Of a DNA stretch of 64,000 nucleotides, positions 17,898 to 26,175 are shown one piece after another. Origin of the DNA: JABDQZ01 sp963801985 (GTDB lineage Bacteria > Pseudomonadota > Gammaproteobacteria > Chromatiales > Chromatiaceae). Location of the stretch: positions 124,001 to 188,000 of the forward strand of contig CAWDGV010000011.1 in the NCBI GenBank assembly GCA_963801985.1. Direction: 5' to 3'. A program made the translations under genes and the position numbers. The notes under the pieces were generated by a model. The model made no database searches, was not told the DNA's origin, and saw nothing but the letters and a program-made list of their open reading frames with translations. Each line of letters begins with the position of its first letter. Position 1 is the stretch's first letter.

Positions 17898-18766
17898 ATG
17901 TTAAAAAAAGATTTTCCAGTAAAAGGCGCAGGTCTCGGCTTAAGACGCGATTTTCTTGATGATGCCATCTTGGCTACAGAGCAGCAGGATATTGTTGATT
18001 TCTGGGAAGTGGCACCTGAAAACTGGTTGGGCATTGGTGGCTCACTGGGCAGGAAATTCCGCACCATGACAGAACGCAATGCTTTTGTCTGCCATGGTTT
18101 ATCGCTGTCGATTGGCAGTACTGATCCGCTGGATATGGACTTTCTAAAACAGCTTAAACAGTTCCTGGATCAACACAACATTATTTACTACACCGAACAT
18201 CTCTCATACTGCTCAATAACGGGCATATGTACGACCTGATGCCCATCCCTTTTACCGAAGATGCCGTGCATCATGTCGCCAAGCGTATCAGACAAGTGCA
18301 GGACACGCTGGAACAGCGTATAGCCATGGAAAACGTTTCCTACTATGCGGCCCCGGGCCAGGAATTGAGCGAAATAGATTTTCTCAAGGCGGTGATTTCA
18401 GAAGCCGACTGCGACCTGCATCTTGATATCAATAATATCTACGTCAACAGTATTAACCATGGCTATGATGCCTACGATTTTCTCAGGCAGATGCCCGCAG
18501 AGCGCATAGTTTATGCACATATCGCCGGGCATTACGCAGAGGCTGAAGACCTGCGTGTCGATACCCATGGTGCTGATGTCATTGACCCCGTCTGGCAAAT
18601 GCTGGATCAAGCCTATAAGAATTTCGGCGTCTTTCCGACCTTGCTGGAACGTGATTTCAATATCCCTCCTTTCCGGGAATTACTGGACGAAGTCCGCATG
18701 ATTGCTGACTACCAGGCAAAAAACAGCACCGAAACATCTTTACCGTCGCACGCTGAAAATGGCTGA
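17898..18766 (+). CDS. hvfB: HvfB/BufB-type MNIO maturase (DUF692), interrupted by a one-base frameshift
   Basis: Multinuclear non-haem iron oxidase of the MbnB/DUF692 family, expected to oxidise Cys in the EGKCG motifs of the precursor. The gene is in two frames. The first reads from ATG 17898 to EHLSYCS at about 18215, then runs into a premature stop at 18239. The second continues NNGHMYDLMPIPFTEDAV to the stop at 18766. Adding one A after TCA (18213-18215) restores a 289-residue protein of normal length. Candidate metal ligands are all present: CHGLSLS, TEHLSY, MENVSYY, HLDINN, AHIAGH, DTHGAD, LLERD. The end overlaps hvfC by eight bases. Either a sequence error or a recent inactivation; no classic slippery heptamer is seen. 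Confidence 0.88.
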
Positions 18767-19514
18767 TTTCAAACAACATCAACAACAGTTTGTCGCACAT
18801 ATCCGGAACCCCCACAGTAACCCGGCACCTGAGGGTATCGAAGACCGGCGAATGGCAATCTACCGTGAATTGTTTTTCAACAATGTTGAAGGCTTTCTGA
18901 GCAATACCTTCCCGGTACTCAAATCGATTATCAGCCAGGAAAACTGGCTGGCAATGGCAAGAGATTTTTTCTCACGTCACTCCTGCGAAACACCCCTGTT
19001 TTCTGAAATATCCCAGGAGTTTATTGATTACCTGCAAAACGAACGTGAATCACAACCGCATGATCCACCTTTCATGCTGGAGCTGGCCCACTATGAATGG
19101 ATTGAGATGGCCGTTGCCATCAGCGATGAAGACCAGGATCTTCCAGCAGCAGATCCAAACGGCGATCTACTCAAGCAATGCCCCTTACTTTCACCGGTAA
19201 TGCGTAACCTGAGTTACCAGTTTCCGGTACATAAAATCAGTCCTGACTTCCAGCCACGGGAATTACCGGGCGAAATGACTCACCTGGTGGTATTTCGCAA
19301 CCGGCAAGATGAAGTCCGTTTTCTGGAAATTAATGCAGTTACCCAGCAACTGATTGAAATTTTGAAACAAAACCCGAATGCAACCGGTCTTGATGCAGTA
19401 AGGATGATTGCCGAAGCACTGCAACATCCTGACCCTGACGTCATCATCACAGCAGGTGAAAAGCTGTTGTACGACCTCAGACACAAAGACATCATCATCG
19501 GTACAGCTGTTTAA
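18759..19514 (+). CDS. hvfC: HvfC/BufC-type RiPP maturation partner (DUF2063)
   Basis: Partner protein that, in this family, recognises the precursor and assists the DUF692 enzyme. It has 251 residues: an N-terminal DUF2063 domain (FKQHQQQFVAHIRNP, IYRELFFNNVEGFLSNTFPVLK) and a C-terminal domain with SPVMRNLSYQFPVHKIS and HLVVFRNRQDEVRFLEIN. The ORF is open to 18702, but the ATG at 18759 makes an ATGGCTGA overlap with the hvfB stop, indicating coupling. The gene is intact although the upstream maturase is frameshifted. Confidence 0.88.
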   Translation: MADFKQHQQQFVAHIRNPHSNPAPEGIEDRRMAIYRELFFNNVEGFLSNTFPVLKSIISQENWLAMARDFFSRHSCETPLFSEISQEFIDYLQNERESQPHDPPFMLELAHYEWIEMAVAISDEDQDLPAADPNGDLLKQCPLLSPVMRNLSYQFPVHKISPDFQPRELPGEMTHLVVFRNRQDEVRFLEINAVTQQLIEILKQNPNATGLDAVRMIAEALQHPDPDVIITAGEKLLYDLRHKDIIIGTAV

Positions 19515-19541
19515 TACAGCACCAGCAATCAGGGATTCACC

Positions 19542-20135
19542 ATGCTCAGGCTGTTAAATAAATTTCAGGATTTTCTCGACGCTTTCAAATCAATCGACTT
19601 TATTGCACCACTGCTGCTGAGGCTTTACCTGGCACCGGTTTTCTGGATGGCAGGCAGCAAGAAATTGCAGGACATGGATAGCATCATCGCCTGGTTTGGT
19701 AACCCTGAATGGGGACTTGGATTACCCTTTCCAGTCTTTATGGCCTGGGCAGCTACCCTGACCGAGGCCGGTGGCGCTATCCTGTTATTGGTCGGCCTGG
19801 CAGTGCGTTGGATTTCGATCCCGCTGATGATCACCATGATCGTTGCTGCAGTCACCGTTCACCTCGAAAATGGCTGGCTGGCCATTGCCGAGGGTGACAG
19901 CCTGTTTGCTTCTGACCGAAGCATCGAAGCGATGGATAAACTCGACCGGGCCAAAAGCATTCTTCAGGAACATGGCAATTATGACTGGCTTTCATCCAGT
20001 GGCAGTTTTGTGATCCTTAACAATGGTATCGAGTTTGCAGCGACTTACTTTATTATGCTGCTGGCCCTGTTCTTTATCGGTGCAGGCAAGTACCTGAGCA
20101 TCGACCACTGGATCGCTCGCAAATACAGACACTAA
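19542..20135 (+). CDS. hvfX: HvfX/DoxX family membrane protein
   Basis: A 197-residue inner-membrane protein of the DoxX superfamily, with about four helices, for example IAPLLLRLYLAPVFWMAGSKKL, TEAGGAILLLVGLAVRW and ATYFIMLLALFFIGAGKYLSID. DoxX-like proteins are the fourth member of HvfABC/bufferin cassettes (HvfX, BufD); their exact role is unsettled. It begins 27 bases after hvfC on the same strand. A soluble loop of about 45 residues (residues 112-155) separates the last two helices. Confidence 0.85.
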   Translation: MLRLLNKFQDFLDAFKSIDFIAPLLLRLYLAPVFWMAGSKKLQDMDSIIAWFGNPEWGLGLPFPVFMAWAATLTEAGGAILLLVGLAVRWISIPLMITMIVAAVTVHLENGWLAIAEGDSLFASDRSIEAMDKLDRAKSILQEHGNYDWLSSSGSFVILNNGIEFAATYFIMLLALFFIGAGKYLSIDHWIARKYRH

Positions 20136-20452
20136 ATTACAGCATTCAACCCGGGCTGACAGTCTGCAAGGCAACCCAGCTACAGGAACAGGATTTCCTC
20201 AGCTTGTGCGCGCCACTTCTGTTAACCCTGCAACACTTTAGTTACATCCAGCGTAAACAACTAAAAAAACTAGCCTAAAATCGACCAAAGCTGGTTAAAA
20301 AGCTCTGGTGTGTTTACCCGGAAACCATCAACCAATCGTTGCTGAAAAAAATCAGGTTCGAAGCCAGGCTGTGAAAATCCATGGGATAATTGGCTCTTTA
20401 CAAACCGTGATCTGGGATATTATTAGGGAATTCCAAATCCCGGCTTTGACAT
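20136..20452. other. Non-coding gap after the RiPP cassette
   Basis: About 317 bases with no supported gene. I see no strong intrinsic terminator for the cassette and no conserved promoter. A short stretch near 20300-20400 looks weakly coding-like but holds no recognisable protein. Confidence 0.5.
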
Positions 20453-20830
20453 ATGAAAGATCAACCTACTCCAACGGACATCACTCTCCACCAGGCATCC
20501 CATGAACTGGAAATTGCATTCAGTGATGGCGTGACTTACCGTTTTCCAACCGAATTGTTAAGAGTATTTTCGCCATCGGCAGAAGTCAGGGGGCACTGGG
20601 GCCAAGGCGCAAAACTGCAGCTGGACAAGCAGAACGTCAACATTACGGATATTCGCCCGGTAGGCAAATACGCCATCAAAATTGTCTACGACGATGGTCA
20701 TGACTCGGGGCTGTATGACTGGGCATACCTGTATGACCTGGGCAAGAAACAGTCGCTGTATTGGACCGATTATCTTGACCGTCTGCATGCAGCAGGACAC
20801 ACTTACACTCCACCGAGCTGGAAGAAATAA
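20453..20830 (+). CDS. DUF971 family protein (gamma-butyrobetaine hydroxylase-like N-terminal domain)
   Basis: A 125-residue protein matching the stand-alone DUF971 domain. HELEIAFSDGVTYRFPTELLRVFSPSAEVRGH at the start and YDDGHDSGLYDWAYLYDLG near residue 85 are the diagnostic segments. The domain occurs at the N-terminus of gamma-butyrobetaine hydroxylases and in proteins linked to Fe-S cluster handling; the role of the short form is not established. The start is ATG 20453. It stands alone between the RiPP cassette and the c-di-GMP genes. Confidence 0.85.
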   Translation: MKDQPTPTDITLHQASHELEIAFSDGVTYRFPTELLRVFSPSAEVRGHWGQGAKLQLDKQNVNITDIRPVGKYAIKIVYDDGHDSGLYDWAYLYDLGKKQSLYWTDYLDRLHAAGHTYTPPSWKK

Positions 20831-20901
20831 TACGCCGGCAAGCCGGTTGGTTCACAACAGACAATTTACCGGGAATTAAAGGACTTATTTATGATCACTG
20901 C

Positions 20902-20930
20902 TTGTCAGCTCCCGGATCTCTGATTAAGAT
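20902..20930 (+). promoter_or_regulatory. Candidate sigma-70 promoter for the diguanylate cyclase
   Basis: TTGTCA (20902-20907), a 17-base spacer and TAAGAT (20925-20930). The -35 matches five of six consensus bases and the -10 four of six. It is 68 bases before the cyclase ATG. Confidence 0.4.
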
Positions 20931-20997
20931 GACACAATATAAGGTATTTAACTAAAATTATAACTACTAGATATTGTTAGCCAAGCGAAATAGGGAA

Positions 20998-22323
20998 ATG
21001 CACGGTACTACCTTTTCAATCAATGATTCAATCCAGGAATTGCTGGCCTCCGTAGGAGAATGCACTGACCAGGAAATCTTGCTGCCAGTTATTGAAAGCC
21101 TGGTTCAGGAACTCAGTTTCAATCAGAATGCCAATGAACAGGCTTACCGTCAGCTCGTTATCGATCTTGCTTCAGCATTAATTGATTCTAAAATGCTTGG
21201 CCAGGAGGCCACCAGGCAATTTAACTGGCTGAAAAAACTGGCATCAGGTGGTCACGATATCTGTGCCTTACAAGCCCTGGTAAAAAACCTCAAAGCCGCC
21301 AAACCCGTAAACAGCGCTGCGACAGTGACGCAACAAACAGTACAGGTTTCACCAGAGCTTGAACCGGACAAATCCAAGCAGTCAACTGAAGAGCAACCAG
21401 CAGAAACGGTAATAGAAAAGCCGGAAGATGTAACCCTGGATTTCAATCAGTTAGCCAGGCCCGTTCTTAACGGTCAAACACCTGATATCCTGGAAGACAA
21501 CCTGGATGAAAACCAGTTTAACGACCAGGAAATCAGGACGTTAAAAAACACCCTGGAACACCGGCTTGATTCAACAAAAACACAATGCAAAGAGTTTGAA
21601 AGCCTGATGCAATTGTTACTGACCGATCTGCGTGAAGCCAACAATGAAGCCGAACTGGAAACCACCAGGGCAATGCTAAAACGTTCAGTTTCACGCCTGT
21701 TGACAGAACACAAGACCATTTCGAACAACCTTATCGATGTTGCTTCTGAGCTCAACCGCTTTGAAACACATTGCGACCAGCTTAACCATGAACTGGGACT
21801 GGTAAAGCGTCTGAGCATGACAGATGAATTGACTCGCCTGCCTAACCGGCGCGCATTCCTCAAACGCCTGCAGAATGAATCAGGGCGTGTCCAGCGTTAT
21901 GGCTACCCGCTGTCCGTCGCCGTACTTGACCTTGACCTGTTCAAGGAAATCAATGACACCTACGGCCATGCCGTTGGTGATGAAGTACTCAAAGCCTATA
22001 CCCAGAATGTTTTGTCCACTTTCAGAAACTATGACCTGGTTGCCCGCTATGGTGGTGAAGAATTTGCCGTATTGCTGCCGCATACCGATATCTATGGTGC
22101 AGAACGCGCATTAAACAAGGTTTTACAGAAAACAGCTGAAACAAAGCTGACTTCAGCTCATGCAGACACCAAGATTCGCCTGCCTTCATTCTCTGCCGGT
22201 GTTGCGGTTTACAAGGAAGGAGAGCCTATCGAGTCGGTCATCAACCGTGCTGACAAGGCCATGTACAGCGCCAAGAAAATGGGCAGAAATCGCGTCGTCG
22301 TCGAAACGGAGGATGTCAGCTGA
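20998..22323 (+). CDS. Diguanylate cyclase (GGDEF domain)
   Basis: Makes cyclic di-GMP from two GTP. The N-terminal 265 residues have no recognised sensor domain; residues about 185-260 (counting from 20998) are Glu/Leu-rich and probably coiled coil. The C-terminal GGDEF domain begins at MTDELTRLPNRRAF and carries the active signature GGEEF in ARYGGEEFAVLLP. The product-inhibition I-site RNYD lies five residues before it, so the enzyme looks catalytically competent and feedback-regulated. ATG 20998 (AGGG just upstream) is preferred to a TTG at 20974, giving 441 residues. No membrane segment is seen. It converges on the HDOD gene with a nine-base gap. Confidence 0.9.
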   Translation: MHGTTFSINDSIQELLASVGECTDQEILLPVIESLVQELSFNQNANEQAYRQLVIDLASALIDSKMLGQEATRQFNWLKKLASGGHDICALQALVKNLKAAKPVNSAATVTQQTVQVSPELEPDKSKQSTEEQPAETVIEKPEDVTLDFNQLARPVLNGQTPDILEDNLDENQFNDQEIRTLKNTLEHRLDSTKTQCKEFESLMQLLLTDLREANNEAELETTRAMLKRSVSRLLTEHKTISNNLIDVASELNRFETHCDQLNHELGLVKRLSMTDELTRLPNRRAFLKRLQNESGRVQRYGYPLSVAVLDLDLFKEINDTYGHAVGDEVLKAYTQNVLSTFRNYDLVARYGGEEFAVLLPHTDIYGAERALNKVLQKTAETKLTSAHADTKIRLPSFSAGVAVYKEGEPIESVINRADKAMYSAKKMGRNRVVVETEDVS

Positions 22324-22332
22324 TCGCTATCG

Positions 22333-23175
22333 CTAACCTGCCTGAATTGCCGACAATACCGAAGACAGTTTTTCGCGAGCCTTCGCAACACTGACCTCAA
22401 GGTCATTTTCGCTGATTCCAGCAGGCATGCCCCCAAGCTCATGAATCATCGGCTTTACTGATTCTTCACCCCTTTCCAGGCTCCTGGCTACCTTGTCGGT
22501 CAAGTTGACTAGCATGGCCTCTTCAGTAAAAGCTTTTGATTTTTGCGGCTCATGATGATGTGTCACAACGTCAGACAGGAACTCGGGCAATTCCCAATGT
22601 CTCATCAGTTCACCGCCGATAGCCGCATGATCAAAACCAAGGATTTCACGTTCCAGTAAATAACGTGGACGGTCTTCACGTTCATTCCTTTCCAGTACCG
22701 AGCGCGCCATTTCCGGCAGACGGTTATAAAAAACCAGTGATCCCACATCGTGCAACATGCCGGCTGTAAACAATGACTGCCTGCTTTTGATGGCTGCCGA
22801 TGACTGCATTTCCTTGGCCAGCAGACCCGTCAGGACACTGTGGTTCCAGAATGATTTCATACTGATCAGCTCGTTAGGCAGGCCTTCAAAAAATTCAACT
22901 ACGCTGATAGCCAGGATCATTTCGCGCAAATCGTTCAAACCGATAATCGTAATCGCATGGGCCACGTCGGTAATGGTTGAAGCAAAACTGTAATAGGCGC
23001 TGTTAACCAGTTTCAACAGCCTGACGGTCAGCGCCGGATCGGTCGAAATAATATCGGAAAAATCTTCGGCAGTTGCCCCGGGATCATCCAGCTTTGCGGT
23101 AAATTGCTGAAAAACATTGGACAGGGAAGGCAGTTCTACTTCTCCCCTGACCAGGTCAATTGGCATTATTTGCAT
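22333..23175 (-). CDS. HDOD domain signalling protein
   Basis: A 280-residue protein made almost entirely of an HDOD domain, an HD-related output module without proven enzymatic activity. Family features are LPSLSNVFQQF, the helical DPALTVRLLKLVNSAYY, AITIIGLNDLREMIL, and an SLFTAGMLHDVGSLVFYNRLPE core that retains an HD pair. Such proteins often accompany c-di-GMP and motility regulators, as here: it is flanked by a GGDEF gene and, divergently, by a GGDEF-EAL gene. The C-terminal 50 residues are less conserved. Its role in this cell is unknown. Confidence 0.88.
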   Translation of the reverse strand: MQIMPIDLVRGEVELPSLSNVFQQFTAKLDDPGATAEDFSDIISTDPALTVRLLKLVNSAYYSFASTITDVAHAITIIGLNDLREMILAISVVEFFEGLPNELISMKSFWNHSVLTGLLAKEMQSSAAIKSRQSLFTAGMLHDVGSLVFYNRLPEMARSVLERNEREDRPRYLLEREILGFDHAAIGGELMRHWELPEFLSDVVTHHHEPQKSKAFTEEAMLVNLTDKVARSLERGEESVKPMIHELGGMPAGISENDLEVSVAKAREKLSSVLSAIQAG

Positions 23176-23320
23176 TCAGGCCCCTACTCCTAAATCCTTG
23201 ACAAAACACGGGCTATAAACTATAAATTTCAGTCCGGGCTCAGATTTTTTTAATAATAATCATAAGATTAGACGATATTCTAAACAGAATACATAATAAA
23301 ACATAGTTAAATAATAATAT

Positions 23321-23347
23321 TAAAGCTTTAAGGCATCTTGCCGATAA
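23321..23347 (+). promoter_or_regulatory. Sigma-28 (FliA) promoter for the GGDEF-EAL gene
   Basis: TAAAGCTT (23321-23328), an 11-base spacer and GCCGATAA (23340-23347). This matches the flagellar sigma-28 consensus TAAAGTTT-N11-GCCGATAA at 15 of 16 fixed positions. The site is 36 bases upstream of the ATG at 23384, so the gene is probably a flagellar class III gene. Confidence 0.8.
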
Positions 23348-23383
23348 AGGGTTGTCGACTACACATTTTTAACGGGACATTTC

Positions 23384-25198
23384 ATGTTCAAAGAGCTCAT
23401 CAAAACAAATGCGGATGCTTTGGATGCATTAAAAAATGCCCGCATTGTTATTGCTGATGAGCGCAATCATGAGCAGGGCTCCCTTTATGAAATGTTACTG
23501 GAAGTCGGCTGTACCCGGCTGACTTCAACTACAAGCGAAGAAACCATTCTCGAAACCCTCAGACAGGGTTATCGTCACGAAAGTCAGCAGGTAGACCTGC
23601 TGGTACTCTCAAGTTCCATTGAAAATTTTGACGTACTGCAACTCTGCCAAAATATCAGCAGAAGAGATGTCAGTGCCACTCCGATTCTGTTCCTCAGTCA
23701 AAGTTCAGGCTGGTGGGATGAAAACCAGTTACTGACTGCCTACCAGGCTGGTGCGGTTGACCTTCTTATGCGACCGCTACGCATCACCGAGGTCATTCCG
23801 CGAATCAACCTTGCCCTGCAATATCGTCATGAACGCAAGCACCGACTGAACCAGGAAGAAAACCTCAATACCGAATTATCAGAAAGACGCGTCATGGAAA
23901 CACGTCTTAATTATTTATTGAACCATGACGAACTGACCTCTCTACCCAGCAGGCATCGCCTGGAATCAGCCCTGAAAATATCGCTGAGTAAATCGCACAA
24001 CCTGCACCGCACCTGTGCCTTGCTGTATATCGATATTGACCATTTCCGTATTATTAATGACACACTCGGCCACAGCAGCGGCGACAGGATACTGATTCGC
24101 CTGGCAGAGTTACTTAAAAAATCAGCACCTGATAATGCACTTATCGCGCGAATTGGCTCCGACGAGTTTGGTATATTGATTGACGATGTCGACAAGCTGG
24201 TTGCAATGGACCTGGCGCTGTTGATTTACCAGGAACTTGAAACCCTGGTATGTGAAGAGCTGGAGACCCAGATGAACGTCAATGCCAATATTGGCGTCGT
24301 GATGATTCACCCCGGAACAGATAATAAAACAGCCAGTGAAGTGCTCGCGCGTGGTGACCAGGCCTGTCATATCGCCAAAAACAGCTCGAAAAACCGAATT
24401 TACCTCTACAATCACAATGATACTGAAATCAAGGAACTGCAGACAAACAGGCAATGTGTCACCCTTGTCAGAAAGGCTATCAGCAATGACTGGTTCGAAT
24501 TGTACCTGCAGCCCATTGTAAACCTGTCAGACTTTTCAAACTCGCACTACGAAGTTTTATTACGCCTCACGGACAATACGGGTGAGACCCACTCACCAGC
24601 TAATTTTGTTCCTGCCGCAGAAAGCAGCGGCCTGATTCACAAGCTGGACTTCTGGGTGGTCGATCATGCCCTGTCGTTACTGGAACAGCTGCCGCTGAAC
24701 CACGCTAATATCTCTTTAAGCATTAACCTGTCCGGGGATGGCCTGGAAACACCAGCCCTGCTTGAACTGATTAAAAACAAGCTGGCTTACCATTCAATCA
24801 ATCCTTCTCGCATCATGTTCGAATTGACCGAAACGGCTGCTGTGAAAGATGTGCAGAAAACACGTGAAACCATTGCCAAGTTACGCGCAATCGGCTGCCG
24901 CTTTGCCATTGATGATTTTGGTACAGGTTTCAGTTCGTTCAATTACATCAAGAACTACCCGGTCGATTACATCAAGATAGATGGCATGTTTATCCAGAAC
25001 CTGGTCAATGAACCCACTGACCAGATCCTGGTAAAATCCATGGTCGATATCGCCCACAATCTCGGCAAGAAAGTGGTTGCAGAGTACGTCGAGAACCAGG
25101 AAACCGTTGACCTGCTGAGGACCTACGGTGTTGATTATGTTCAGGGTTACCACCTGGGCAAGCCCATGCCGGCCGCCGAGCTACTGGAATTATACTAG
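23384..25198 (+). CDS. Receiver-like/GGDEF/EAL protein, probable c-di-GMP phosphodiesterase
   Basis: A 604-residue three-domain protein. Residues about 15-150 have a receiver fold, but the phospho-acceptor position reads LLVLSSSIEN (no Asp) and the conserved Lys is Arg (LLMRPLR), so it is a pseudo-receiver. The GGDEF domain (about 175-345) has GSDEF near residue 257 and lacks an obvious I-site, so cyclase activity is doubtful. The EAL domain (355-604) starts with EVLLRL, keeps NLSGDGL, ELTETAAV, DDFGTGFSSFNYI, KIDGMFI, EYVEN and QGYHLGKP, and looks active. The sigma-28 promoter upstream implies expression with late flagellar genes, fitting a motility-promoting phosphodiesterase. Confidence 0.88.
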   Translation: MFKELIKTNADALDALKNARIVIADERNHEQGSLYEMLLEVGCTRLTSTTSEETILETLRQGYRHESQQVDLLVLSSSIENFDVLQLCQNISRRDVSATPILFLSQSSGWWDENQLLTAYQAGAVDLLMRPLRITEVIPRINLALQYRHERKHRLNQEENLNTELSERRVMETRLNYLLNHDELTSLPSRHRLESALKISLSKSHNLHRTCALLYIDIDHFRIINDTLGHSSGDRILIRLAELLKKSAPDNALIARIGSDEFGILIDDVDKLVAMDLALLIYQELETLVCEELETQMNVNANIGVVMIHPGTDNKTASEVLARGDQACHIAKNSSKNRIYLYNHNDTEIKELQTNRQCVTLVRKAISNDWFELYLQPIVNLSDFSNSHYEVLLRLTDNTGETHSPANFVPAAESSGLIHKLDFWVVDHALSLLEQLPLNHANISLSINLSGDGLETPALLELIKNKLAYHSINPSRIMFELTETAAVKDVQKTRETIAKLRAIGCRFAIDDFGTGFSSFNYIKNYPVDYIKIDGMFIQNLVNEPTDQILVKSMVDIAHNLGKKVVAEYVENQETVDLLRTYGVDYVQGYHLGKPMPAAELLELY

Positions 25199-25222
25199 CG
25201 CCCTTCCCAACCTAATCCGGTT

Positions 25223-26170
25223 TTATTCAAATTCAGCTGCTTCAATTTCCATGTAGATGGAATTAATGTGCTTGCCGAGCACCCGGTCAAAATCAGCCCA
25301 GTTCTTATAGCCACCCAAAGCAGCAGCAACCATAGGCTTCATCTCGTAGTCAGTCATGCCATCCTCGTAGCCCTTTCTGACCTGCTTATAAGCTGCCTGT
25401 AGATAACCTTTATAGATCTGGCTGCTATCCGGGCTACTCGGGCCATGCCCTGGTACAAAAAGCTTGGTCTGGGTTTTGGATGCATTTTCCAGAGCCTCGA
25501 TATTACCTTTGAAACTGCCTTCATTACGGATCAGGCGATTTACCGACGCATTATCACCCAGGAACATAACCTGTTTCTCCGGAATATGGATCATAATGTC
25601 CGTATTAGTGTGCGCCTTGCCATTGTGATAAATATCGAAATGCAGCCCACCAATGACCACGCTGTCGCCATCATCAACAGGCATGGTCGCATTGACAACT
25701 TCAGTACCGGCGACTGCACCGTCAGTCATGCGCATCACCATCACCATCCATTCTTCACCTGCTCCATAGGAAACGGCCTCGATCATCTTGGGATGGGCAT
25801 AGATTTTCACGTCCGGATATTTATCCTGAATGGCATGGTTAGCCAGCCAGTGATCGCCATGAACATGCGTATCAAAGACTGCAACAACAGGCTTGTCAGT
25901 GAGCGAAGCAATCACCTCGAGCACCATCTCGCCAGTCTGTACACTGCCACCCGGGTCAACGACGACAACACCTTCCGAGGTAATCACGATGCCGGGGTTA
26001 TTCATAAAACCCTGGTTTGAAGGCGATGGTGTTTCCAGGGGGCCATGTATAACATAGACATCATCAGCGACCTGATCCGGTTTCCACTCTGTAGAAAGGG
26101 GGGGTGCTTTTTCTGCCAGGCTGGCGCCTGAAAGAAGTAGTGAGAGAAAACCTGCCAGTAGTCTTTTCAT
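25223..26170 (-). CDS. Exported metallo-beta-lactamase-fold hydrolase
   Basis: Periplasmic MBL-fold enzyme of 315 residues with a Sec signal peptide (LLAGFLSLLLSGASLA, cut before EKAPP). The zinc motif HVHGDH follows DTHVHGDHWLANHAI near residue 100, with later ligands in GKAHTNTD and VPGHGPSS. The layout resembles quinoprotein-relay or SoxH-type hydrolases; substrate unknown. It ends 25 bases from the convergent GGDEF-EAL gene and starts six bases after the argG stop on the same strand, so it may be transcribed with argG. Confidence 0.85.
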   Translation of the reverse strand: MKRLLAGFLSLLLSGASLAEKAPPLSTEWKPDQVADDVYVIHGPLETPSPSNQGFMNNPGIVITSEGVVVVDPGGSVQTGEMVLEVIASLTDKPVVAVFDTHVHGDHWLANHAIQDKYPDVKIYAHPKMIEAVSYGAGEEWMVMVMRMTDGAVAGTEVVNATMPVDDGDSVVIGGLHFDIYHNGKAHTNTDIMIHIPEKQVMFLGDNASVNRLIRNEGSFKGNIEALENASKTQTKLFVPGHGPSSPDSSQIYKGYLQAAYKQVRKGYEDGMTDYEMKPMVAAALGGYKNWADFDRVLGKHINSIYMEIEAAEFE

Positions 26171-26175
26171 AGTAA

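Noticed and set aside
17543..18079. Minus-strand frame across hvfA and the start of hvfB with HLPSPHLPS repeats
   Set aside because: Mirror of the EGKCG repeat array; the plus-strand genes have a signal peptide, ribosome site and family matches.
18205..18239. Programmed -1 frameshift as the reason for the split DUF692 gene
   Set aside because: No slippery heptamer or clear downstream pseudoknot is seen, and a single lost A explains the split more simply.
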